Assembly: GCA_009733775.1 (NCBI GenBank)
Contig: WOGZ01000556.1
Span: forward strand, 1-15,284
Length of the DNA: 15,284 nucleotides
DNA from: Alectoria sarmentosa
Lineage: Eukaryota > Ascomycota > Lecanoromycetes > Lecanorales > Parmeliaceae
Direction: 5' to 3'
The position numbers and the translations under genes were made by a program. Each line of letters begins with the position of its first letter. The stretch's first letter is position 1. This document shows, in pieces, positions 1 through 11,200 of the stretch. A model generated the notes under the pieces. That model was not told the DNA's origin, made no database searches, and was given only the letters and a program-made list of their open reading frames with translations.

Positions 1-952
1 ATCACATTATTTTTAAATCAAATATCGAATATTTTATTTATCGTCGATATAAGTTTATTATGATTTTAAAAAATGAATTTAAATAAAATTGTTGAATAAT
101 GTTTTATAATTCGTATTTATCGATCAAATATAATGTTTATATTAATATAAAAATCTATATTAACGTTAAAATTTATAAATAAATTTTCAAATACGTTTAT
201 AAAAATAATAATTAAATTAATTTTCGAATGAAGCGAATAAATAAAAACGATATGATAAATTCGATAAATGAGATTTAAAAATATTAAGACGTACGTTAAA
301 TGAGATTAATAAAAATTTATTAAAAAATATTTGATTTTAAATTGCATAATCATAATTTTATTATAAAACGATTATTTATTTATTTTTCAAATCAATAAAT
401 CGTGATTTTTAATAATGATTTTCAATTATTTAATATAATAATAACAAATGAACATTAAATCTTTTTTATAATCTTTTTTTAATTAAATACACGATGTTAA
501 TAATAAAGACGATTAACAAATTTTTTATATATTGATTTATCGAAATATTACGTTTAAAAAAAGAACATTTAAAACATTTAAAAATGAAATTCACGTTAAA
601 AACATATTAATATTATTGCGAAAACATATTATATTAATCTCAATGTAAACGAATTTTATTATTTACGTTTTCTTTTTTTGAACGTATCGAATTTTTTATT
701 TTATAAAAATTTATGAATAATAAACGATGATCTTTTTTTAAATTATTATGTCGTTTATGTAATAAAAAGTCTCACGCATAATAACGTTGAGTGAAATAAG
801 ATTTTAAAAAAAACAGATATTTGAAAAAGCGAAAACTCTTTATAAAGTTTTTTCGTAATAATTTTATTTAATTATGAATTTAATAGATCGTTTGATTTAT
901 AAAATAAACATAAAACGAGATATATAATTCAATTTAATTAATGTGTAAAAAT

Positions 953-1240
953 GTTTTAATTGCGAGAGGAGAAAATTATCGCGTTATTTATTATAATAAA
1001 ACATTATCACTTTTTTTGATATGATGTTGCTTTTTTTTTTATCAAAAATGATTTCATTAAACGTTTTTTTTTTTTTTATTCGTAATTCTTTTTAAAGTGT
1101 TTTAATTGCGAAAAGAAAAAATTATCGCGTTATTTGTTATAATAAAACATTATCACTTTTTTTGATGTGATGTTTTTTTTTTATTAAAAATGATTTCGTT
1201 AAGCGTATTTTTCTTTTGTTTATTCGCAATTTCTTTTATT
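953..1240. repeat. Two-copy tandem duplication, period about 146 bp
   Basis: Copy 1 (953-1098) and copy 2 (1099-1240) both open with GTTTTAATTGCGA and share ATTATCGCGTTATTT and the block around AACATTATCAC. Where they differ, the changes are almost all G/A or C/T transitions (for example GAGAGGAG against GAAAAGAA, and TTTCATTAAACG against TTTCGTTAAGCG) plus homopolymer length changes. This is what RIP acting on a duplication would leave. Confidence 0.8.
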
Positions 1241-3070
1241 CTTTTTTATCATTAACACATTTTTTTATTTAGGCTCTTTAACGATTATATATATATTCTT
1301 TAAATTCATTATTAAGATTTCGCTTTATTAAATGATATATAAGTAAATCAAATTATTATCGAAGATTTTTGTCTTTATTTAATTCAAATTCGTTTGAAAA
1401 AAAACATTTTCAACTTTATAAAAGATATCAATTTAATTAATGATTTTGATTTATTAAAAGTGTAATATAATTATAAACAATATTATAATAATGAGCGTAA
1501 TCGTCTTTTACGCGAAAAACGTTTTTATTAAATAAACATTTGAAAGCAAATGTGAACGAATTTTAATAATAATCAAATGATGATTATAAACGTTATTTGA
1601 AACGCGATGTTTTTTTTCAATAATCAGTTTTTTTGAACGATTATAAGGGTATTAATAAGATTATGTTTTAAAATATCGTTTTATAAAAAATACGCGAGGC
1701 CTTTAAGGTGATAATTATTATGATTTTTTCAAACATCATTTTCATTTTTTTTTCAAGAAAATTATATCGCTTATTTTCGTTTTAAGATCTTTTTAAACAT
1801 TATTATTTAATTCTTTTACGATGTTATAAATGAATTCGATTTAATCAAATTATTATATATAATTGAATTGATCTTTTAAAATGAGATCTCGATATAAAAT
1901 CGTTATAATATCGAAATTATTGATCATATATTTTAAAACATTCGTAAAAATCTCAAATCATTTAATAACATAATTATATGTTTTTGCGACGATTTTCGTT
2001 AAATTTTATTAATCATCAAAGGCGTTAAGTCAGAGTGTATCGTTACATTTATTTTAAAAATTTCATATTTATGAAATCACATTTAAATCTTCAGGTTCAC
2101 GAAAAATATAAGGTTTCGTAATTCGAATTTAATTAAACAAAGTCGTGTTAATATGAAAATATTCGCAAATGATTTTTTGAATATAAATAATGAAATTTTA
2201 ATAAACATAAAAGAACGAGAATTTATTTATTGATTTATTAATTGATTATTAAATGACATTATTATAAATCTGATTGATGTTATTTATTGCGATTTAAGTT
2301 CATATTAAATATTTGATTTTTACATTTTTAAGACGATTCTTTGCATTCTTAATAAAAACATCATTTAATTCATTAATTAAATCTTTGACAAATTCTTTGA
2401 AATTAAAATAATATATATTAATTATAATTAAGTCGTTGACGAAGAAGATAATTTTCTTTTATTTATCGAATTAATAAACGTCTTCAAATTAACCTTTTTA
2501 TCATTTTATTATTTAAAATTGAAAAAAAATTATGTGATGATGTTATTAAGAAATTTATAACAATTATAAAATTTATGCAATGAAATACGTTTATAAATTA
2601 AACATATTGAATTTAAGATACTCGATTATCATATTTTTAAAAATAAATATAACGATAAACGTTATTATATATCACGCATATCTTTTGCTTCGTTCGATTC
2701 GAACAATTTATATTTTTTTTTTCGACGCATTTAATATTCAATTCGTTTAATTTTCAATATAACGATCAATAAATCATAAAGTCAATTTTTATAACAAATC
2801 GATTTATGTTTATAATCGAAGATCTTCGTTTATAATTAATTGTATATAATTTTAAATCGAATTATTAATAAAGTCGGTTTATTTATTATGATTTTAGGCG
2901 ATTTATTAAGGAGACAATCGAATCATTCGATTAAATGTATTAAAAATAAGATTATTAAATAGGTGCTTTTTATATAGCAATAAAAATAGATTATATGCGC
3001 ATGAAAAAGCAAGCAAAGTCCGCTTGATCGACGTTACTTAAATTCGTTTAATCTTCATTTGCCTTGAGTA

Positions 3071-3089
3071 TCATGAATTTAATTCATGA
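3071..3089. repeat. 19-bp near-perfect palindrome
   Basis: TCATGAATT and AATTCATGA arms are separated by a single T. It lies beside a short, slightly less degraded patch of the AT-rich block. It may be chance in AT-rich DNA, and no function is assigned. Confidence 0.4.
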
Positions 3090-3863
3090 ATCTTAACTTG
3101 TTAATTTTTAATATAATAATAAATAATAAATTTTTTATTCTCATTAAAAACGATTTCGTTTAATTAATTTGAATTTTTATAACGCGATAATAGAAATTTA
3201 ATATTTTCATTATCGCATTTATCTCGATTTGATTTCGAATTATTATCACGATATTATTCGCATATATTAAAGATTTAATTATTTAACATTTCATTATAAT
3301 GTCTTAAAATAAAGATATTAATTTATAAATATCAAATTAATTCTTTAATAACGATTATAAAAAAAATGCAATTAAAAAAAATTTCTTATTTCATTTCGCA
3401 TTTCACGAAAATCTTTTCATTTATATAATCATTAATATATAATCGAATAAAAATATCATAATATAACATTTATATTTATAAGTTAAAATTCTCGAGAATT
3501 TTTAACTATTATAATATCTTTTTCAAAAACATATAACTCATTTTATCGTATATCTTTTTTTAATTTAAAAAAAGCAACGCAATTTCATTTCTTTTTTTTA
3601 CATTTTTCATATCAAATTCATGTCGAGCAATTAAGTATTGAATCGTTTTGATGTTATTATTAATTAATCGTTTTAATTAAAACCCCGTTTATTACGAAAT
3701 AATAATCTTTTTCAACGTCTTTATTAAACGTTATATGAAAATATCGATAAAAAATTTATAATCGATATTCATTATAAAAAAAGGTTTGTAATTTTTGATA
3801 TTCGTTTTCAATTTTTTTTTTATAAAATATCGTCAACGAATCATTTATTCAATTTTTTAATAA

Positions 3864-4058
3864 CTTGTTATGGTTGCTTGCTAGGCAGCTTGGCATTTAA
3901 CATAGCGTAGCTTTCTTAGCATAGAGAATACAAGAATCATCACACACTCAATGACATGACTTGTTTTTCTGTCCTCTTTTGTCCTTTTGTTTCCGCATAT
4001 GAGGAAAGCCGTTCCGTGATATAGAAACCCCATTCCTATCGGAAACCTTGCCATAACT
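3864..4058. other. Small non-AT-rich islet, no recognisable gene
   Basis: About 195 bases of ordinary composition, rich in the CA and TG dinucleotides that are depleted on both sides, with abrupt edges. It has no reading frame of useful length on either strand, and no tRNA, LTR ends or splice-site pattern that I can support. It may be a single-copy remnant between two degraded repeats. Confidence 0.6.
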
Positions 4059-7000
4059 TTTCGATATTTTAAATATGATAATAAAGATTTATCAATCTTT
4101 AAATCATTAAAATAAAGATTTTTTATTATTCGATTTTCTTTTTAAACGAGGCGTTAACATTTTATAATATTTAAAAAAAAAATCCATCGTTGTCGAGCGA
4201 CTTTTTTAAGATTACACGTTAAATAGTATCTTTTATTTTTTATATTAATATAAATGTTGATAGTTTTTTAATCGCTTTTAATAATATTTTATTCGTTAAA
4301 TTATTTAAAATCTCGTGTCGAGTTACGTCCTTCGATGACTTTATAATATATAAATTTTTATAATATTTTTTAACGATTATTATCATTTTCGTCGCTTTAA
4401 TTTATAATTTTTCGTTTTTATTAATAAAGACTTTCAATTTAACGTTATTATAAATCTTGTTTTTATTAAAAAAATCATTTATTCAACTTTTCATTAAATA
4501 TAAAATGTTTAATTATAACATTATAAACATAATTATAATTAATCTCTTCTTCAATTTTTAATTTTTGTTCGAATTTAATCGCTTTTTTTTTCAACTTTTG
4601 TCATCATTTACGCAAATTGAATTTTAATTTTCGATTAATTTTTTAATCATTCTTTATGATGTTTTTCAAGACATTTACGATCGCGGTTCTTTATATGTTT
4701 AATTTCGTTAATAAGTCGATTTAAGAAAATGTCTTTAACGTCATTTAAACGATTTTCCATATTTTGAATCTTTTAAATAATAACGAATTTAATCGCTATT
4801 TTTTTAAATCGCGATTCGTAATTCTTTTAAAATATAACGTTATCATTATCATTTTATAATTTAAAAATAAATCATTTGATTTAATGTTTAATTTTTTTAA
4901 AATATTAAATTAATCGTTTTAAACGTAAATTTTATCGATTTAAAACACGATATATTTAAATCTTTCGACGAAGAAAATGAACGACTTATTTTTCGAGTGT
5001 CGAAATTATTATTAATTAATAAGATTATAAATTCTCTTTTCGAGATTTTTCAAAAGCTTTATAAATTTTATTTTTTAAATTTACATAATTTTATTATATT
5101 TGATAATTTTATTCATAATTTTTAAGTTCATATTTCAATTTTTTTTTATATCGTATAATTCGAATAATATAAAGATTTATAATTTATCATTAATCGTTTT
5201 TAATTAAAATAATCTTTTCTTATTCTTCGTCGAAGCGTAAACATTTATTATCATAATTTAATAATCGTGATATATTATTTTATAGATTAATAAGCGTTCG
5301 TTTTTATTATAAAAGATTTCATAATTAATATCATTATTAAATTATTATATCGTTATCTTATTATTATTAATAATTATCGTCGCATCACGTTTTGCGTTAT
5401 CTTAATTCGAATTATCGATATAATAAATAATAATTAATATTAACGAAAATGTTTTTTGAAAAAAGATTTACATTTTTTTAATAATTTCAAATTTTTATAT
5501 AAATAAAATGTTCACATTATAACGTTAAAACATATCGTATATATATTTAAATCGATTTAATTTTAACATAAAACGAACGTTTAATAATACGATATTAATT
5601 TTATTAATAACGTTTTAATTTATCATAATGTCGTCGATTAAAAATAAATAAATTCGCATAGGTTTATATTATCATAATTTAAATATAAAATAAAGACTTA
5701 TTCATTTTCGCGATTTGAGATGATCGGTTTTTTAAAAACACATTAAAGTAAAAATGATTTTTTAATAAACATATTATCGAGGTTTGCTCGCAATGTCGAA
5801 TTAAATAATTTTTATAATAAAAATTATAATGATCATTTTAATCAATCACCATAAATCGCAGATTAAAAGATTTTTCAAAATTCGCATTTGTTTTTTTCCA
5901 TAAATATCATAAATTTATAAGCATTCGAATTTCTTTTAAAAATTATTATAAATTTCGATCTTATAATAAATTTATAATTTAAATAATTTAATTAAAATTT
6001 ATATTTTATAAATATGAAGATAAATGCAATTTATTTTATTATTTTTAATTATTTATTTTTAAATAAGATCGAATTATTACGATGAGCGATAAATACGCAA
6101 AATCTCGATATATGATACATATTAATTTTTTAATTTTTTTTAAATTGTAAAAATCTTATTCGTTTTCGAATTTATTATTTCTCGCGAATTATAATATATA
6201 AATTAATTTTTTTATTATAATTAAATCATTCGTCGAATATTTCGTTTATTAATATTTGATTATTAATTATTACGTTTATAACTTCGTAAATAATCAAAAT
6301 AATAACGCTTTTAAACGTTATCGATATTAAAATATATAATTATTTTTTATTCGAATATTTAAAATCTTCGATGAATTTCGTTTCGTTTAACTTTTCTTAT
6401 TTTGAAATTAATATAAATTTTAAAACTTTATTTATAAATTTTAATGTTTTTTTTTATTTTTTTATTCGATTTTAATATATTATATTATTATTTTAATATT
6501 CATCTCGTAATAATTATAAAAATACGCGATTATGTTATTAATATAATGTTTTTTAATATTGATGATATTCGAAAAAAAGATTACGATGAAATAATAAATT
6601 TGAAAATGGTTAAAACATTTTTCAAAGAATTTTTTAATTGCTTTTTTAAGTGAACAATATTTGATAATTTTTCGAAAATAACATTCGATTTTAATTTTAA
6701 TATAAATATAAATTCGAATATCGTTTTCTTTTTATATTTTTTTAAAAAAAAGATTTATATATTGTTTTTATCTCTTTTTTTTTTCGCGTTTTTTTTGACG
6801 TTATAAATATAAAAAACGAAAACATTTCAATTTTTTTAAACGATTTATTTAGAAAAACATTTATAAGATAATTTTCGAATTAATACATTTTTTTACATTA
6901 ATAACACGACGTTGATAATTTAATATCATTTTCTTTTAAAATCGTTATTTTCGTTTATTTTTATGTTTTTTTATTTCTTTTCTTATTTTTTTATTTTTTT

Positions 7001-7675
7001 TATTTTTTTTTGTTTTTTACATTTAAACCGTTAACGATTTAATCATTTAATTTAAAAAAATTTAAAAACGTACGTCATCAAAGCTCTTTTTTTTAAAAAA
7101 AAATCCTTTTTAATTTTAATAAAGACTTTGTTTATTATTTTAAAATTAAATTATAATTTATTTATTAATATATTAATATTCGATAACATATTATTCTCGC
7201 TCGCATTATTTCATTAATTTTCGAAAATTTATTTATTAATTATATTAAAAACGAAACTTAATACATTAATTATTTTAATTTAAAATTTAAAAACTTTTAT
7301 TATAAAGTGTTAAATCGATAATATTTTTATTTATATGATATATTTATTTATAAAATATAAAAGTTTTCGCAGAATTGTTTTCTTTTATTAAAATCTTTTA
7401 TTTTTAAAATTCTTTAATCTTATCGCTTTCGAATTAAATCTTTAATAAAAATTCGATTTTTTCATTTTTTTATTTAATAAAAAAACGCGAGCGTGACAAA
7501 ATTACGCGTCGCGCGTTTCGTTAATAAATAATAAAAATTCGAATAAAAAAAACAATAAAAAAGATAATGATTTTGCGTCGATAAACGATATCGATCGAAA
7601 TCTTTATTTTATTATAACGATTATTTGATTTTTTTGAAAATGCTCGATTCGTTTATTTTTGATTATTCATTAAAG
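4059..7675. other. AT-rich, gene-free block (probable RIP-degraded DNA), middle
   Basis: This block has the same character as the left one: A/T text with C mostly in CpG (5 of 7 C in bases 4921-4980), many homopolymer runs and stops in all frames. The one 69-codon open frame at 6444-6653 is Phe/Ile/Lys-rich AT text and not a credible gene. No repeat family could be recognised by eye. Confidence 0.7.
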
Positions 7676-8218
7676 AAACGCCGCAGCTTTAAGAAGGGCA
7701 TTATCAAATATTGAATTCTCAATGACTTCACGATGAGGCATCGCATATAATCATGAATACATCAATAGCAAAACGCAGCCACCGATGCCCTTAGATACCC
7801 CTCGCCGTCGTCGGCTTCAGGGCACCTTGGGGAAAAAACGCAAGAGCATTGTTAATGCGACAAGCCTGTTGATAGGATGGGTTACAAAAGATGATTTTGA
7901 TAAGCTACGAGTATCATTGTGAAAAACCCCCTGCCGACCTTAAAATATAATACGGGCGTCAAGGCGCCAAGCTTTGGCGTCACGTTACCCAAATTCTCAA
8001 CACATATTTCCACAGCTTTTAGGCAGACGTCAAAAGACTCGCATTCGAGGCCACGCCAGTAAAGAAAGAAAGACTCGTTGACAATTGGACTTAGCTTGCT
8101 GCTAAAGGCAGAGCTACGACGAGGGTTTGCCTTTTCCTATCATGTCTATTCTTTGAGTCTATCGTCTAGGTCTTTTGTCTAGCGTTACCAGAGTCCGTGA
8201 GAGTCATCGAGAAACCGC
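7676..8218. other. 3' UTR / intergenic DNA downstream of the hydrolase gene
   Basis: These 543 bases have ordinary composition and no convincing reading frame, tRNA or transposase remnant. The part nearest 8218 is probably 3' UTR of the minus-strand gene. It includes a cluster of UAGAC motifs on the transcript strand (8144-8181) and an imperfect 19-base inverted repeat (7963-7981) of unknown meaning. I could not place a polyadenylation site. At about 7676 composition changes sharply to AT-rich DNA. Confidence 0.5.
7963..7981. repeat. Imperfect 19-bp inverted repeat
   Basis: GGCGCCAA and TTGGCGTC arms flank a three-base centre, pairing with one G-T mismatch in the arms. It sits in the region downstream of the hydrolase gene. 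It could be a chance palindrome or an element of the 3' region. No function is claimed. Confidence 0.35.
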
Positions 8219-11200
8219 CTATTTGCCGTCCAGCTGAGCTTCAAACTCATCCTCGTATGCTCCCATAGATTCGTTGCTTCGAACACGCTCCAGCTGCTCG
8301 TTAACATAGTTTGCAACGTGCTGATTGGCCTCGCTTCTTCGTCCCTCACGTTCATACGTGCCATATACTGAATCCGTTGCTGAGCCATTGGGGGCGTCAC
8401 CGTTGACTGACGTATTGAAGCTCTCCCGATTTTCGATAGAACGCGAGGTTGAGGAACGCCTGACCCGAGGCTTGCTTCGTGTGAAAAGCTCATCGAAATA
8501 GCTTTCAGAGTAATGGGCGGCGGCCGCTGTAGGGGTCCTTGGTGTCTGAGGTAGGCGACAATTGATTCTAGTGGAAAGCAGTCAGCAAGATCATCGACCC
8601 AATGGTAGAACAAATCGACAGGTTCGTCCATCAAACGGCTTAAACAGTACACACATAAGACGCTTACCCAGTATCGTGGATCATCTTGGCGATCAAACCG
8701 GTCCAGCCGCATTGATGGCTTGCACCCAATCCTCTACCGGTGTCCGCATCGAAAAATTCGTAGAAGAAAATGTTATCCTTAAAGTGGGGATCAAAATCAA
8801 GGGTCTCATTGCCATCGTTGATTGCTCGTCTGCCATCGTCTCCACGAGTAAAAAGGTGTTGTAGCCTGTGCTGAATTTCTTCGGCAACACGGCCCAAATG
8901 CATCTGGGCAAAACGATCAGTAATGTGTTTTCATAACATGTGTTTGACTTACGTAATTTCCGGAGCCTGTTGGAGGTTGAGATCAATGAATAGTGCTAGA
9001 CTACATGGGCAAGCAAAGGAAGACTTGCCTGTAGGGCACTCCACCTCTAGTGATTTGCCGTAAAACATGTAAAATCGAAGCAGCGATTCGATAAGTAGAA
9101 AGTTGACAGCTAACCAAATAGGTCCTCTCCAGTTGCTGTAAACATCAGCTGCATACTGGTCGGAACAACATGCGCTGCATACCTGTTGCCACCAAACAGA
9201 CCGCTGTCCGAGTCACCAGGCACGTAACTGACTTGAAAATGCTGCCCATTTACATCCATCGAATATGGATTGTCCTTGTGGTATTTTGAGAGCGAGCGAA
9301 TGCCGTGATCTGCAAGGAACTCCGTCTCGTCCAGCATTCTCTTCAGAATTTGAACAAGGCGCTCCTTATTGACGAGTGACAATAAAAGTCTATCGTCCTT
9401 ACCTCTTCTCTTCAAGCTCGCAATGTTACGCTCCGCGATGTCTTGATGGTGCTCGGTGAACCAATTGAGACGCCTTTTAAAAGAGGGGAGCCTATTGATG
9501 ATTTCTGGCTCCAGCGTCAAGACGGCGAAAAGTGGTATAAGGCCCACGAGTGACCGGACGGGAAGCTGTTTAGTCCAAGGACCGCCCCAAGAGATGGCGT
9601 CGTAGTAGAAACCGTCTGTCTCATTCCACAAGGACGCCTCTTCTGCTCCGTTTCTGAAAGTCATGGCATCGCTTATCAGGATGAAGTGCTCGAAGAACTT
9701 GGACGCGATGTCTTCATAAGTTCGGCGGTGCTTTGCTAGCTCGAGGGCAATGTTCAACATTGATAGGCAATAAAATGCCATCCATCCGGTACTATCAGCT
9801 TGTTCCAAAACGCCACCCGTGGGTAACGGTTCCGAGCGATTGAACAGTCCAATGTTGTCGAGACCGAGAAAGCCACCTTCGAAAACACCCTTGTCGTTGT
9901 GATCCTTCCGATTTACCCACCACGTAAAATTGAGCAGGAGCTTTTGAAAGACCCGCTCTACGAAACCTGAAGTCAGCATTTCTTTAAGAATGTAAGAGCT
10001 TACGTATCGAGAGTATTACCGAGAAAGTCCAAGTCCGATCGGCCGTACAATTTCCGCTCGATCTTGAAAACACGGAATACTGACCACGCATGGACTGGAG
10101 GGTTGACGTCTTCACCAAAGTTTAGCAAGAGGATTGCCAATACCTTCTTAGGATTTCGTGCTGGAAGACTGGGAGGGAAAGGGAATACGACGGAAAATAA
10201 TATAATGGGCACACGCAGAGACATGGAAGAATAACGAGCAGGGCTTATTTACCTCCAAAGTTCCATTCATATGCGGGAAGCTGTCCGTTTGGATGCATAT
10301 ACCACTCTCTTGTCAAAAGGTCTAACTGCTTTTTTGCAAATTCGGGATCGATCATTGCCAGTGGTATGCAATGGAAGGCCGTATCCCACGCGGCGAAGAA
10401 GGGGTATTCCCACGAGTCTGGCATTGACAGGATATCGTCAAGATACATATGACGCCAGTTGGAATTCCTAACTCCCTTTCTACCAGGTGGTGGCGGAATC
10501 TGTCCCTTGTCCCCGTTGGCCCAGTTATCCCAAATGAAATGATAGTATTGCTTGCACCATAGCATGCCCGACAATGCCTGGCGCTGGATATTGCGTAAGT
10601 CGTCAGTCATAGGCAGTGGACTGATCCTCCAGTAGAATTCGTCGGCTTCAGTCCGGCGTTTTTCGATGACCTGCGCGAATCTCGGGGTCAACGCTGCCAA
10701 CGCAAGGACACGAGCTACGAGAGGTGTCTGAGGAACGTACTTCGTCAAACCATTCTTCATCTAGGTAACCCTCATACTTCTTTGAGATCCGAAACCGGAC
10801 TACTGCACATTCGCCGGGCGGTACACCCTCGTCTTCGTCAAAAGCATACCAACAGCCTAGCTTAGATCCACGACTACGCGGGTTTATCGCTCCCCGTTCA
10901 TGGTTTACAATGTGTCGGTGAAAGGCATCTTTGACGAAAGGTTGAATGTTCTTTGAGTCGTAGAGACTGTGGAGGTTGGTCTCATTTTCGGTGAAAAGCA
11001 TTTGTGGCTGGACATCCACTCCGCTTTTACCTATTCCCGGCGACGGTGAGAGCTGACAGAAGTGATGACCGAGCTTTTCATGGTTTGTTTGCGCTGTCAA
11101 TGGGGCTATTTGCTTGATTGAGGGCTTCTTGGGGTTCTTCTCTGGATCCCATGCCCATGTGTTTCGAAACCAGACGTGGGGAATGACGTGTAGCTTTGCT

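Larger units (their letters stand above)
1..3863. other. AT-rich, gene-free block (probable RIP-degraded DNA), left
   Basis: No open frame of note, RNA gene or intact mobile element is visible. The DNA is dominated by A/T runs and TpA-rich text, with CpC nearly absent. In bases 1-240, 9 of 15 C residues are in CpG. The pattern fits C-to-T decay of repeats by RIP with CpG spared. The original elements are not recognisable. It contains a two-copy tandem repeat (953-1240), a slightly less AT-rich patch around 2961-3080, and a 19-base palindrome at 3071-3089. Confidence 0.7.

Noticed and set aside
1..3863. AT-rich blocks as a centromere or subtelomere
   Set aside because: Nothing specific supports it: no telomere repeats and no centromere-specific signature. 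AT-richness alone is explained by repeat decay.
6444..6653. 69-codon open frame on the plus strand
   Set aside because: Its composition is Phe/Ile/Lys/Asn text expected from AT-rich DNA. It has no motif, no supporting codon pattern and no splice context.
1..7675. AT-rich DNA as mitochondrial sequence
   Set aside because: No mitochondrial protein genes, rRNA or tRNA genes are visible, and the flanking gene has nuclear spliceosomal introns.
7676..8130. A snoRNA or other small RNA downstream of the hydrolase
   Set aside because: ATGAT- and CTGA-like strings are present, but not a correctly spaced C/D pair with terminal stem, and no tRNA cloverleaf could be drawn.
8185..8712. 175-codon open frame on the minus strand overlapping the end of the hydrolase
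   Set aside because: It reads through intron 12 and runs in the wrong frame over exon 13. The spliced frame continues the family's C-terminus and ends at 8219.
8562..8864. Plus-strand open frames at 8562-8864, 10271-10471, 11746-12043 and 12018-12203
   Set aside because: They are antisense shadows of the hydrolase exons and introns, with no recognisable protein features.
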